The position numbers and the translations under genes are program-made. DNA of 64,000 bases from NCBI GenBank assembly GCA_026168455.1, contig CM047430.1, positions 29,045,237 to 29,109,236 of the forward strand, given 5' to 3'. The notes under the pieces were generated by a model that was given only the letters and a program-made list of their open reading frames with translations, was not told where the DNA came from and did no database searches. The DNA is from Theocolax elegans (lineage: Eukaryota; Arthropoda; Insecta; Hymenoptera; Cerocephalidae). Shown piece after piece: positions 1 through 12,770 of this stretch (its first letter is position 1; each line of letters begins with the position of its first letter).

Positions 1-720
1 GTAAAATTTTAAATAAATAAATATAGTTTATGAAGATCAATAGAAGCTGATGATATTATCTACAACAATTAAGGCTAAATGCTTGAGCATTGTTTATACC
101 TTTTCTTAGATTCAGCATGATTGTGTAGTAAATATCTTGAAATCGTTTTCTGTAATTATTGCATAGAATTTCATTGAATTACCTTCACATCTTAAAGAAA
201 ATAGTCGCCTTAGTATGCAAATCGTCTAAAAATTATTAAAAATAACTAAACAGTGTACAAAATAAATTTAGAACGTGTGAGAGAAACGTAGTGACATTAT
301 GAGAAAAAACAAATTTATTATATTAAAAAAAATGATAAAAAAAATTATCATTAACGGTAAGCCAAACTTCGAATAGAACGACCTGAAGCAAAAGATGTTT
401 CCAAAATATAATTTTCTTCATTTTCAAAAAACAATATTTATACCAATGCTTATTCTTTGATATCTCCTCGATTTGCCGTTTCGCAGCTTTGAATATAGCT
501 ACCTATAAATCCTGTTGTTTTATGCCACTATATTCTTATTAAAATTATCTTCCTCGTTTCAATCTAAACATAATTACATTGCAACACACGATTTAGAATG
601 TCTTAGAAGTAATGAATTGAAAATGTAGTTTACGTAATATAGACTAAAGATTCCAAGGAAACCATGATAAACAGTTGAAATTGGTGGAACAAAAATGTAA
701 ATGAAGTGTAAAAGGCATCA
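1..720. other. AT-rich intergenic DNA, nothing recognised
   Basis: Low-GC sequence with frequent stops in all frames. I see no exon-like reading frame, RNA gene or repeat here. Confidence 0.6.
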
Positions 721-1180
721 TCGTTTGGAGGAGGATGCTATCCCTACGGAAAAGCTGAGCCGTAACAAAAGACGTCGGACATCGACGTAAATGATGATCT
801 TGCGTAAGTCGACAGACAAGAAGGCCCGAGTCTGGGTTGGTTCAGCCGCAAACTGCTCCGTCGCTCCCGGAAATCCTCGGCTAGGCTAAGCTGTCACTGT
901 CAGAACCGGGTCGTAACGAGCGACAGACGCGTCCTCGACACGGTTAAGAATTCGGAACAGTGGAACGCGGCCTCCTCCCGAAGGATGGCCCGGGAATCCC
1001 GTGATTACATTCCTCGCCGTCCTCCCGCAACGAATTTCGTTTCGAGGCGGCGGGAGGACATCCTTTTCGAAATAGTTTCGTGCGTTCCTCAAACACGAAG
1101 AGGGATGCGGATTCAGACCCCTCTCTTCTCCCTCCTGCTCTTCTCTACTCTTTCGCTTCTTTTTCTCTGTGGCTCGGAAC
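721..1180. other. GC-rich, CpG-rich island without a recognised gene
   Basis: A sharp rise in GC and CpG against the AT-rich surroundings. Overlapping open frames run on both strands (minus 886-1092, plus 985-1284), but neither has family-like motifs and both run into low-complexity pyrimidine tracts. Such islands in insect genomes are often promoters, first exons or conserved regulatory DNA. Which of these applies cannot be decided from sequence alone. Confidence 0.4.
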
Positions 1181-2420
1181 TGCGCGATATCCTTTTTTCA
1201 TTTGTCATTTTTATTGTTTCGACAAATGATCAAGCTTGTTATTTCACCTATAATTACTACAATTACCCAAAGGATATTCGCTGATTATGGGCTTCTTCCT
1301 TTTCTTTCGTTTGCTCGCTATAAATTCTGTGCACTTAGTTTCGTCCACAATTATATTTTTTTATTTACTTTCCATTGAATGTTTTAACTAAAAAATATAC
1401 AAAATTTATTTTTTAACTAATTATGTAACACTATGCTAAACATTTAATAAATGAAGTTATTTATACAATTTTATGAAGCTGTCTGTACTTGTTAATTAAA
1501 TTTAATAAATTCAAGTTTCAAAAGCAATTTTCATTATTCATACGAACAATCAAAACGACATTACATACATTGATAAATAGGCATGCATGAACATTTTATT
1601 CTGCAATGTAAATTTAATGCGTATATTATTTATATTATTTCATATAGGTGTGATATTGAAATTAGATCTTAATTCATTATCAAGACAATAAATAACGTTC
1701 ACCTTTTCTTGTATGAGTAATATTTTACTATAGCGTTGTGGTTTAACTTACAAGTGTCCGAGATAAGACTCCAACTTCTTATTGGCGATACCAAGGTAAA
1801 GGCCTTTTATACTTAACAACATTTTTCTTTTCTATAATAATAGACTAGAGAATAATTGCGAAAGTTAAATTATTACTCGAACATTGTCTTGAATGTTGTT
1901 AAAAATAATCCTGAAAATATTCTCGCTTGCAAATTGTCAATAGATTTTACTAGCATTTGCCTTTAGGTATGTGGAAAATATAAAAGAAGAAATAGAAAAT
2001 TACTCTTTTCACTTATTTCCTTAGCTGTTTTCGCAAAGGAAGCAAAGAAATATAGCCATAAAGAAACATGGATATACCTATATATATGCATGGAAATTGC
2101 AAGAGTGAGCTTCATGTAACGCGTATCATTTCAAATTGTATTTAAGTATTCCTTTTTCTTTGCATATGCTTATATCAGATATACTGCAGATTCTTTATAG
2201 TTTTCTTATTTTTTTATTTAGATTCGTTACACGCTTTTTAGAAGCATATAGTGTAATATAAAAAATGTCTAAATAGTATAAGTAATCACAAATTCACTCG
2301 TATGTGATATTTTGTTATATTGTGTCTATAATAACAACTTCGGTAATGCTCGAAATTTGAACTGTTTAAACGATGCTTCGAGTGTTAAATTAGAGTCCTT
2401 CGTAAAACTAAGAAACAAGC
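1181..2420. other. AT-rich intergenic DNA, nothing recognised
   Basis: Very AT-rich with short A and T runs. No coding signal or repeat structure was found. Confidence 0.55.
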
Positions 2421-3660
2421 GGTGGATATTTTGACGTAATTATTTGTGGTGAATCCACTGCAGCACAGAAGCGATTATGAGCACGCGTCTTATTTCCCAT
2501 CCGACGGACAATTTTACACGAGGTGCAAAGGCGCAGGAAAGCGCCTACGATCGATTTAAACTCGTTTACTCGACACGCGGGTTTCTCCTTTTTCCTTCTT
2601 TACCAAATGGGTATTTCTTTGTGAGGGAGTAATAAAATAATGCAACCTATTTAATGGGGAGTCGTGCCCACTTGAAATTCTTTAATGGCCATTTCCGCCT
2701 AGGATAATTTTCATTACCAACTGCAAAATCTCTCGTAATAAAGTTCGATAAAAAATTACATCTGCGACGAGGTTTTCTTTGTACTTGTATTATCCTCCTA
2801 TAAATAGTGACTTGGTCAACAAATTTATTTATCCCTGTTATCGTAAATTTTTATACATATTTTATTTTAGTTATTACTTCCATAATGCGATGCTTTATAA
2901 AGAAATAACGAATAACATGTTGTTAATTAAGACGTTCGATTAAATTTTTTTTTGCGATACATCGTCTTTTATACAAGGTGATGCATATATACATACACGT
3001 TGACTTCGTTTACATTCATCGTACGAAAATTTTAACGGAATTTATCTGATTCGTACGTGTAATGCTATAAATTTTCACACTGAGAAACGTTAATGAATCC
3101 AACATGTAAGTCACAAATTTGTTCAGCTCATGCTAAAAACTTACCTCATTTATATATTTAAATATTCAGTCAACTCTTGTAACGAATTTGATGGAGCGTA
3201 TAATTCACACGAATTCATTCGTCCCGGAATATAATTTCATAATTCAAAGCTTATGAATGACTTGTATAAAAAAAATAAATTGAAAAATTTAATTACAAAC
3301 ATATATGCATACAAATTTATTATATTTTAACAAATTTTTATTAATTTGTTTTTATGACTCATCGAAGATATATTGCGAGTGTAATTCAGATTCAACGCTG
3401 ATTTTGGTATTCGCAAGTAGAACGAAAATTGGTGCGAATACCATACTTTTCAACATGGTGCATAACATAATTTATAATGTGTACAATAATAACAAGTAAG
3501 TATATCCTATTGATCGAGAATCGATAAATTTTAATTGTCAGACTACGCGATGCACCCTTTGAGAAATGTTTCATCAATAAATTGTCAGGATTTAAAATGA
3601 GAACTTTTCCGGGTTATACAAGATATTACGGTAAGAAGGTAGAAGCAAACAAGACTCGAG
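2421..3660. other. Small GC-rich patch then AT-rich DNA
   Basis: About 2450-2590 is GC-richer and contains a CpG-dense stretch. The rest is AT-rich. Opposed short frames at 3305-3577 overlap each other and show no protein-like pattern. Confidence 0.45.
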
Positions 3661-3935
3661 CCATTAACATCTTAACGAAGTCGCATGGAAAATCCCTCCA
3701 GAGCCGAAGCGCGTCTATGTAATCAAAATTTGAACCATCGCTCTTTGCGCGTAAAATTCAAAACCCATAGGGTAAATTCATCGAGGTCGGGGAGCTCCTC
3801 GCGTCTATTTATAACAGTAACAAGATCATCATCCAATCCCTCTCGCCGAGAATCTTATTGTTTAATGCGCTTTCCGGCTTGTTGGCCGGCTCTCGGACCT
3901 GAAAAGACGAAGAACGAACCGAAAGGGGGATAAAG

Positions 3936-3975
3936 AGGAAGGAAGGAAGGAAGGGAAGGGAAGGGAAGGGAAGGG
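3936..3975. repeat. (GGAAG)n/(GGGAA)n simple repeat
   Basis: Purine tract that changes from GGAA units to GGGAA units along its length. Confidence 0.85.
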
Positions 3976-4397
3976 CTACCCTTCGAGAATTCGCTTTCTC
4001 CCTCTTACCGGTTGTTCGTATACCAAACGCGGGGCTCGCGCGCGCGCGTTAATTAGTTTCGCCTGAGTTAATGACTTTTTCCCTCCTAATCAGGTAATTC
4101 CGTATCTCTTTAAAATAATCTCGCCGCCCTGCCGGCTAATGAAATTCTGAACTCGTTACTTACACTCGTGCGCTCCCGGGCGCTTTTCGAGGAGAACAAA
4201 AGTTACCTCTGCTCTGGTACTCTCTTCTTATATACGCTCGCCTCGTTTACATTCTTATGTTTTTCCTCTCTTTTCTTTTCGCCCGAGCCCTCTCGATCTT
4301 TCTGGCTTGGTTTATGAGAAATTGCGGAACGCCCGGACGGAAATAGTAGCATGCGATGCGAGCATTTTTTATCCCTCCCTTACTTCACCCACCCCGT

Positions 4398-4400
<3 letters not shown>

Positions 4401-4443
<43 letters not shown>

Positions 4444-4448
4444 TCTCT
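4401..4448. repeat. (CT)n microsatellite
   Basis: Nearly uninterrupted CT dinucleotides for about 48 bases, with one CA interruption near the end. Confidence 0.95.
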
Positions 4449-4510
4449 TTCTTTCCGGATTAAACGATTCGGAAGTGCAACGCCTAACGGCGCCTATCGT
4501 TTCCTTTAAC

Positions 4511-5660
4511 CCTTAGACGTCCATCATTTCAAATGTTTCACAACTGTATACGAAAAACAAATAAAATAGTCAAAATAGCGAAAAGTATATAAAAATTAAA
4601 TAATAACTAAATAAATTAAAGCAGTGTTGACAATTTGACGATATATACCTATACCTTTTGTTATATTATATATATATACCTATGTCTTTTGTTTGAAAAG
4701 ACTAATTTTCTATTGAATATACATACACATTTACCGAATATTTCAATACATTTGCTAGCTATAATTTATAAATCACCCCACAGTTATTGTTATTTATAAA
4801 TATTTGCGATATTTGGCGCTAGATATAGACTTCGAAATAATTGACTTGGTTAAATAAATTTTACCAAAATTATTGCGATAAAAATCGCTGACCTAACTAC
4901 AATTCTTTCGGTTTCAGCTATTTCCGTGTTATACTTTATCCATTAAAAAAATGAGTTTATGTGATTCACTAATGCGCGTCATTTCGACCTCTGAAACGAT
5001 TGATACGCAAACGTGTATATCTTTTATTTTCATTTTTCTCGTTAATACGTTAATTGTAAAAATTCGTTTGAACATTATCGGTTGACAAATGCACCGATGG
5101 CATCTTTACGTAATAATTCATTTTGAGTTATTTCTGTACATTACGCGGTGATAAGAATTCGCGAATAAGAACCAATGAATTATAAACTAAATTGATATAT
5201 TGTCTTTTAAATGTGTACCGAGAGGATAAGGGACTTAACGAACCTACCAATCCTCATTATTAATTTAACATTTTCGTTTTACTGACACTTAAATATTATA
5301 CGACAATCATCTTCCGGTTAAAAATTAAGATTGTTCAACCCTAAAGTTTATTTCAACAATCAATTTGTATACATTTGTCCTATTTGGCATAAATATATGA
5401 GTAATTTTCGAAAAAACGATTTGATAGACAAAAAAGAAGGTTTCTTTAATTAAATAAGATTGCGCGAATTAAGTAATATCACAGCACTCTGCACTTAAAG
5501 ATTTCCCGAGATGTTAAACCCTGATGAGATTATGGAACTATTCCATCACAATAAAGTCGAGATTGTCGTGAAGGTATAAAATCTAACGTTATCCCAAAGG
5601 CTAACCTAATAAATCAGAAAAAGGAACGTCTATTAATCATAATTTCCCATCCACAGGTAC
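4511..5660. other. AT-rich intergenic DNA, nothing recognised
   Basis: Low-GC sequence with short TA runs near 4665-4680. No gene or ordered repeat seen. Confidence 0.55.
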
Positions 5661-5849
5661 TTAGAGAGTTAAAAAAAATGCCGCGAAAGACTTTGGTCGT
5701 GCAAAAAAGGTCGAGACGGAAGAAAATAAAAGAATGGCAGCAAGACGAAAAACTCTCGCGACTCGGAAGACCGAGAGACCATTCATTAAACTATACCTCC
5801 GTATCTGTCCCTCTGCTTCTTCAGACGGGGGCTAAGAGGGAGGGAGGGG

Positions 5850-5880
<31 letters not shown>

Positions 5881-6480
5881 GCATATGACCATCCAGCCAT
5901 ATAACCCACGTATAATAATTAGCTTCAAAGTAATCCTTTACCGGCAGTTAAAGCGCGCGCATAAACCAGCAATCGAGGCATCAACATAAAATTAAATTAC
6001 ATTCCTCATTAATCCATGCAAATTCCTCGGTCTCGGCGCAATCGCGGTAAATCGCGCTCCCCCTTCTAAGTACGCGCCTCTTGCGGTCGTTCGTGCTTTT
6101 TTCTGTTGGTTCTTATATGTACACGTAGACTCGACAGGTCAAAGACCCTCGAGCACGCGTAATCGCGGTGCGGCGCCCTTTAAACCGTGCGCGCGAGCGA
6201 TCGTGAGCGGCGATTCGCGGACGGTGGAGGTACAAAGCACGAAAGCACGCGATAACCGCGAAAGAGTACGGGTCACTTTTCGCGCGTATCGTCGAGACTC
6301 CACCTCGGACGACTTGGCGTGACTAGTCGACGGGGTTGCAACTGTGATCGATATATGAGCTGACTCCGCTACTGCCGCCTCGATTCTGGTTTGTACACCT
6401 TTCACGAGTGTTTGCCTGATAGACCTTCTATTTTTTATGACGCTTTTAACTACCTACCTTCCTCTATTCCTTTTTTACCC
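5661..6480. other. GC-rich island with GA tract, no recognised gene
   Basis: GC and CpG rise between about 5680 and 6410. A plus frame (5678-5989) crosses a GA microsatellite and a minus frame (6139-6405) lies in the CpG-dense part. Neither shows a domain. It resembles the other islands of the left third of the window. Confidence 0.4.
5853..5881. repeat. (GA)n microsatellite
   Basis: About 14 GA units following a G-rich tract. Confidence 0.95.
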
Positions 6481-8830
6481 CTCACCAATTTCTTTTTCTT
6501 TTAAGTAATACAACGGAACATCTAAACTGGTAATGCGTCTAGTGAAAATCGTTTATTAAAAATGAGTGAATGCTTTTTAATTTCAAAGAACTAATGCTTT
6601 AGATGTCGGTAAAAAATGTTTTCATCTTTAGGCAACAGCTACTATAATGTAATAAAATCTAAAATCGTTATACTTTGTACGTTGTTCAAGAAGACGATTA
6701 TGTCATTGGCACTAAATTTTGGTAAACTTTATTTAATTAAGATAATACAAATATTATCATATGCAGAATTTATTATACCGTTGTATTGTTAGCATTTTTA
6801 CAAGAACATTCATTTGTCAAAATTCAATGATTTCATACATCTGCATTACTTGCATATGAATGATTTTGCAGTATTAAACAAGTCAAGAATCATTTTTGTA
6901 TAATAAGTTATTTATATTAAAATAATACTAAACAATAAAAAAATTATAAACATTACATATTATTATACCTGTGTGCCATTTATTGATATTACGAACTGCA
7001 ATTTTTGCATAAAAATTTATGATTAAATTGTTTCATTTTATAAATCACAATGTTACTGATAAATACTATATGACTAAAGCCGTTGATAAATAAGTAAAAA
7101 TATTATTCATTTAAAATATGTTTGAGTAATATATGATGTATAACATTTCAAGTAAATATTCAACATTATAGAATCGATGAAAATCGGTATTGCGCGTTTC
7201 CGATTATACTTATATGAATTTGCGCAATGAAAATAAATAGCTAAATGTTGTTTTAACTTAAGAAAATATATCTGTACAAACATAATGATTACAGCAAAGA
7301 CATTTAAAAAATACACATTTCGTGAATACATTGCCTCTTAATAAATATGAATAAAACCAAGCGAATAGTGGAATTCAAATTACAGAAATTCCAGGATTCC
7401 AGAAAATCGTTTGCTGTCACGTGGGATACAACCGCGTAGAATGTAGTAATTCCTGAACCTTTTCTCAAATAATCGTTTATTTCCGTCTAGCCAAGAATGT
7501 ATCTTGCAATCTTCATGTACCTACAAACACAACTGTATACATATACCCATATATACACATATATACACATTTGTATACATGCAAATATTATTAAGTCCGT
7601 ATTGTTTAATATTTTATTTACTATACTGAAAGAGGGTAACAATTACGTAATTTAAACGAAATTTATTCTTTTATACGCTTTATGCACTCTTGTTTATTAA
7701 ATACATACATTAGCATGTAGAATTATATTTGATTGTTTATATTACAATTCTTTTACAAAAATGACGGATTCGGTTATAGTTTCTCTAAATACGTACGTTA
7801 TATATATTCAGTTTAAATAAACTTGATTGAAAAGTGGCTATTAATTTTCGAGAATTAAAACACAGTTATAATACAATTAATTTGTAACTTTAGTAATAAA
7901 AAGACGAGTAAAATTCTCTTACTTTCTACTAATATAACGACACACACTATCAACGTACATAATTAAAAAAAAATTACCTTGGAACTTTTGTAAATCGGAG
8001 CGAAGTAAATATTTTTGCCCGGATCAGAGTTCGGAAAATAGTTGCCCTATAGCTGTCCTTATTTGACAAATATACTTGACTCGTGACCCGTATAAACAAG
8101 TAAATCCAGACCTGATAAGAGTCGCAGTTGTATTATTTTGTAAAGAAATAAATAATGGCAAAATTATTAATTATTTATTAGAGAGTTTATTAATACTAGT
8201 GAACTGTGATGAAATCAAACCTGCATTCTTTTGATTAAAAAGTGGAACATTATTACTTTTCGAAAAAGGAATGCCGAATTGTCATACAAAAATACAAACA
8301 TTACTGTGCTTTTGAGATATCGATTAAAATTCTTATTCAATAGAATTTACATTTGGTCCATCAATTTAAATATTTAGTTGCTGGATTCGGATATAGGTAA
8401 TTGTATTACGGCAGTACCGAGCTACACAATCAAAACGGGCAAGTCGTTATAGGGCATTATCATTTCTTAAACTCCTGTTTATCATCTAGTATATAACAAA
8501 TCTCAAAAGTTAATACTTTATTTAAAGAATATTGCTTTTAGAAATGTATCGTTCTTTAATTAAAGAATAATCGGTAACTATGAGCATTTGTTCGGTATTT
8601 TATGGCACTTGGTCATTTTTTGATTAAAATACGTTACATATATGATCAGATTTCTACTAGGGTGCATACATGAATCAAATTGGTTATATACATATATATA
8701 TTAATCAATACTAAAACTGCATGTTAATACTCTAGGAAAAATGTGTGCTCGAAAGAAAAAATAATCGTGCAATTAAATAATTTAGATTAAAGGTAGTATG
8801 GTGACTGTGAGTATAAAAAATAGCATTTAA
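6481..8830. other. AT-rich intergenic DNA
   Basis: Long AT-rich stretch. A short degenerate ATATAC/CATATA repeat lies near 7535-7580. The minus frame 7107-7331 is AT-driven and lacks recognisable motifs. Confidence 0.55.
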
Positions 8831-9450
8831 CCAAGCATCGCATCGATCGAGTCCCACGTGCAATGAATGGGAAGAAATGCTCGACGTCGACGGAAAGGAT
8901 CGCACGAGCCGCTACCAGAAATCGGCACATACCTTGGTCACTACTACGTCGTACACTTATGGCTACAACTCATTGGACCGCGTGTCGCTCGACGTCCAAG
9001 CGATAAATTATATCTGCCTCTCGTCGAGCTCGGCGGCGCCGTAATGGTGCGTTCACCGAGTTAGGTAGTGGAATCGCGAGCTTGGTAGAAGCTCCGTCGA
9101 CGCCGACAGTCGACTCCCCCATTGTCGTTTGCCATTGTCGGTTCTTGGGCATTGTTTATTGGACCTCCACCTCCGCCGTACGTCTTTTGGTACGAAGCCT
9201 TCCTTCCTTCCTCTAAGCAATCCTCCGAGAGATGCGCTTTGCTCTATTTCACGATGTGAGTTATTGCGATCGGTAGGCTCAACCGATGTTTAACCGGGCG
9301 CAGGAAACGATCGGTCTGTCCATCTATCAGGCAGAAGACACGCGGTTGTCTCTCCCCGCACAACCTTTCTTCGATTCACGTCTATTTCACATTTATTATT
9401 GTTGACCGCGGTGATTTCGATCCACGGGAATCCTACAAAATCCAACGATT
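8831..9450. other. GC-rich, CpG-rich island without a recognised gene
   Basis: CpG-dense block with opposed overlapping frames (plus 8867-9064, minus 8970-9152). Neither has splice-site context or a family pattern that I recognise. A conserved regulatory element or a 5' exon is possible. Confidence 0.4.
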
Positions 9451-9837
9451 CAATTGTATACAATGTACGCTTGCACGAAGTTTACTTTTTCTTTTTGTCG
9501 TTCGGTACTATCTTATATATTAGGACAACTAGTAAATAATAACAAGAACACTCACAATTTTTTCCTAATAATGATGAAAGTATATTACACTCATTGCGAT
9601 TCATTTATAAACACACTGTATTTTAAATAAAAAATGTTTTAATTTTAAATTATCCTGCTCAATTAAAATAATTTTAAATTAGATATATGGCTCAAATTTT
9701 CTTAAAATTATAAAGAGCGCAAGATAAAACTTGTGATGGTTCTTTACAAATATTGTAATTTTTTAGGTGAATTTCTATTGAACACTTGATGCGTTCCAGT
9801 TTTACCCCTTTAGAAACGTTATACAGGAAAATTCTCT
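9451..9837. other. AT-rich spacer
   Basis: AT-rich DNA with TTTAAATT-like runs between a GC-rich island and the palindromic element. Nothing else seen. Confidence 0.5.
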
Positions 9838-9845
9838 TAGAAGGA

Positions 9846-10527
9846 GGGGTTCCACCTTTCGGGAAACGGATTTCGTCGCAACTTTGAAAGCTGTTTTCTG
9901 GTACCCAAATATGGAAGAATTCATATGAAATTGAATCTCATAGGCTGTTTCACAAAAGTTATACGCAGTTATCGAAAAATCGTGGAAAAAATATGTTTAA
10001 GCTTAATCGCCAATAACTCGGAAAAAAATAGACGCACATACTCAAACTTGAATCCATTAAATAGTTGAGATCAAGTAGATATAGTTTAAAAAATAAGAAG
10101 CTCAAATATCTAAATTTGGACAAAAATTATGGAAAAAATAAGAATTAGACGAAATATTTGGCTAAAAAGTCTATCCAATTGTAATACTAAATTTTCGTTA
10201 ATATTTTACCTAATTCTTATTTTTTCCATAACTTTTGTCCAAATTGAGATATTTAAGCTTCTTTTTTTTTAAACCATATCTACTTAATCTCAACTATTTA
10301 ATGGATTCAAGTTTGAGTATGTGCGTCTATTTTTTTCGAGTTATTGGCAATTAAGCTTAAACATATTTTTTTCACAAGTTTTCGTTAACTGCGTATAACT
10401 TTCGTCAAACAGCCTATGAGATTGAATTTCATATGAATTCTTTCATATTTGGGTACCAGAAAACAGCTCTCAAAGTTGCAACAAAATCTGTTTCCCGGAA
10501 GGTGCACCGGAAGGTTCCATGGAACCC
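9846..10527. mobile_element. Long palindromic (foldback/MITE-like) element
   Basis: Left arm 9846-10148 and right arm 10210-10527 are reverse complements of each other over about 300 bp, with a centre near 10179 and a short unpaired middle. Matching landmarks include GGTACCCAAATATGG on the left against CATATTTGGGTACC on the right, and the TATGGAAAAAATAAGAATTAG stretch near the centre. There is no open frame spanning it and no transposase, so it is best read as a non-autonomous inverted-repeat element. The right arm has an extra short insertion near its outer end. A diverged arm-like copy occurs near 33734-33880. Confidence 0.8.
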
Positions 10528-10970
10528 CTTGTAATGGTAATAAGTCGATAATCCCGATCAAGCAATCAATATCTATATTTATGTCTACTCGATGGTCACG
10601 CTTGAGATCATGCTTCTCGGAAAAGAGTGACCGTTGAAACTTGGAGATTTGATTCTGGGCCTGGATAGCAATATCTAAAGGCAAAAGGAAGACACTCGCT
10701 ATCGAGCGGTCCTAGACCGGAGACCGATAGATTGTCCAGTTGTTATCGGCATACTTAAAATCGGGATTTCGAGTAGAGCCCGTTCAAAATAACATCCACC
10801 GTAAACCTCAATTTTGTAAAAGGGGTGCGCACCCGAAAAAAGCATTCGGACGACCATCTCCAAGTTCTCCGGGAGGTCTTCATACTGGTACGAAGGATCG
10901 CCGGCCATCACCGAGTCCTCGAAGAGTTTTTTACGTCATGCACAGCACATCCATCACGTTCAAGATTACT
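10528..10970. other. GC-richer segment, no recognised gene
   Basis: Moderately GC-rich. Opposed frames (plus 10740-11000, minus 10699-10911) overlap each other, which argues against both. No domain or exon boundary could be supported. Confidence 0.4.
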
Positions 10971-11237
10971 GTATGTATGTGTGTAAATGCGACGGGCTAA
11001 TATTATTCATTGTTATCTGAAATAAAATTTTATTATTCATCATATTTAAATTGTAAATTATTTGTAAATCAAGATATTCGACCCCCCTTTTTTTAGTAGT
11101 TACCCATCTAGTATAACTACGAAAAAAAAAGAAAAAAAAAAAATTATTTCACCCTCCTTGTTAGTGTGAGTAGCAATGATAACAAACATTAATTTGTAGT
11201 ATTGTATATACCGTAATCACTCTCCTTGGTGTTAATC
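10971..11237. other. AT-rich spacer with A-rich runs
   Basis: AT-rich, with A runs near 11125-11142 that may be the remains of a retroelement tail. Nothing else recognised. Confidence 0.4.
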
Positions 11238-11304
11238 TTGAAAACTTACATGCGATCTGGCGGAGGCAAAAGAAAAAAAAATCTTGAAAAGACAGATTTT
11301 TTTT

Positions 11305-11356
11305 ATAATAAGCAACGTTTCGTTTACCTGGTCTACCAACCTCTTCAGGCTATTTA
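11305..11356 (-). ncRNA. Hammerhead-ribozyme-like motif in Penelope left arm
   Basis: Read on the minus strand, the arm contains CTGAAGA (core CUGANGA), a spacer of about 20 bases that could form stem II, then CGAAAC followed by GTTGC. The flanks AGC and GCT can pair as stem I, followed by a 2x2 mismatch and four more AU pairs. Hammerhead motifs in the terminal repeats of Penelope-like elements are established. That this copy folds is inference; the stem II pairing I could draw is not ideal. Confidence 0.45.
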
Positions 11357-11603
11357 TTAGACACAAAAAACAAAATTACAATTGAGAACGCACATATGAA
11401 AATACACTAAAATAAAAAAATAAAAGATTTTGTACCTTTAATCGGATTATCGATGCGTCAAATGATTTGTTAAATTTTGTGTACATCGTCGTGTTTATAT
11501 ATGTAGCGAGTGTAAACACAGGAAACGTCAAACGGTTGTTAATTAGGCATTTAAATTTCTAAGAACTGGCAAATAAGTGGTATTTGTTGTAGTTACATTC
11601 GCT

Positions 11604-12518
11604 ATCAACAACTTTAGATATGTAGATGACACGATTATGTGCATAAAAAAGAATATATAGATCTAGTTATTAATATGTTCAACTTATGACAAAAATTTAC
11701 AGTTCACTTTTGAGTTGGAAAAAGACAAAAAAATTAATTTCCTTGACGTATCTTTATTTAGAACTAATGGTCATATTATACCAGATTGGTATCAAAAACC
11801 TACAGCATCTGGCAGACTTATCAATTATTTCTCAAATCATCCAATTCAGCAGAAAAAGAACATTATCTATAATTTAGTAGACCGAGCATTTTTGTTATCT
11901 AATGAATGTTTTCACTCAAAAAACTTTAAAATTGTGCAGAGGGTGTTATTAAACAATGACTATCCTATTGATTTCATAAGACATAATATGCAATTTCAAA
12001 TTAATAAAATCAAAAACAATAGAACCAATAACCAGCCAACTTCAAAAATTAACCGTCTTAGTTATATAACGCTTCCTTATACCATTAATTTCAATAAATT
12101 ATCACAGATTTTACACTCTTACAATATTTAAACACTACCATTAGTACAGAAAGATTTCAATTCTATCATTAAATTAGGCAAAGACTGTACTAAAAAACTA
12201 GAACATACAAATGTTGTCTATGAATTTAAATGCAAAAATTGTCTTGCTTCTTATGTTGGTGAAACGAAGCGTTATTTAAAAACTAGGATAAATGAACATA
12301 GAAATAATAAAAATCCAGATTCAGTGGTTATTCAACATGTATCTCTTTTTAAACATGCATTTGACTGGAATGGCATAAAAATTGTTGACAGCCAGTGTAA
12401 CTAGAACAAACGTTTGATTTCTGAAATGATACATACCAAAATTGATAGTAATAATATCAACAAGAAAGAGGATATTAAATTTTTAAATACCACTTATTTG
12501 CCAGTTCTTAGAATTTAA
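11604..12518 (+). pseudogene. Penelope-like reverse transcriptase C-terminus plus GIY-YIG endonuclease (broken)
   Basis: One frame can be followed from about 11604 to the stop at 12516-12518, although the YVDD stretch lies just upstream of an in-frame stop near 11660. The catalytic RT motif YVDD sits at 11619-11630. The open part 11715-12131 begins with KKINFLDVSLFR and continues through WYQKPTASGRLINYFSNHP, typical of the region after the palm in Penelope-type enzymes. After a stop at 12129-12131 the same frame resumes with VVYEFKCKNC and SYVGETKRYLKTRINEH, matching the start of a GIY-YIG endonuclease with a YVG variant. A second stop lies at 12402-12404. N-terminal RT motifs are absent. Non-functional copy. 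Confidence 0.85.
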
Positions 12519-12714
12519 ATGCCTAATTAACAACCGTTTGACGTTTCCTGTGTTTACACTCGCTACATATATAAACACGACGATGTACACCAAATTTAAC
12601 AAATCATTTGACACATCGATAATCCGATTAAAGGTACAAAATCTTTTATTTTTTTTTATTTTAGTGTATTTTCATATGTGCATTCTCAATTGTAATTTTG
12701 TTTTATGTGCCTAA

Positions 12715-12770
12715 TAAATAGCCTGAAGAGGTTGGCAGACCACGTCAACAAAACGTTGCTTACTATAAAA
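12715..12770 (+). ncRNA. Degenerate hammerhead-like motif in Penelope right arm
   Basis: Same motif as in the left arm, now on the plus strand: CTGAAGA followed about 20 bases later by CAAAAC instead of CGAAAC. The change corresponds to the invariant G of the GAAA core, so this copy is expected to be inactive. Confidence 0.4.

Larger units (their letters stand above)
3661..4510. other. GC-rich island with several simple repeats
   Basis: GC-rich block holding a GGAAG/GGGAA purine tract, a short CG run (about 4035-4048) and a long CT tract. The plus-strand frames 3685-3933 and 4307-4516 depend on these tracts (the second encodes a Leu-Ser run) and are not credible genes. It could be a promoter or regulatory island. 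Confidence 0.4.

Noticed and set aside
985..1284. 99-codon frame overlapping a 68-codon minus frame
   Set aside because: Opposed overlapping frames in a CpG island, ending in a pyrimidine tract; no family resemblance.
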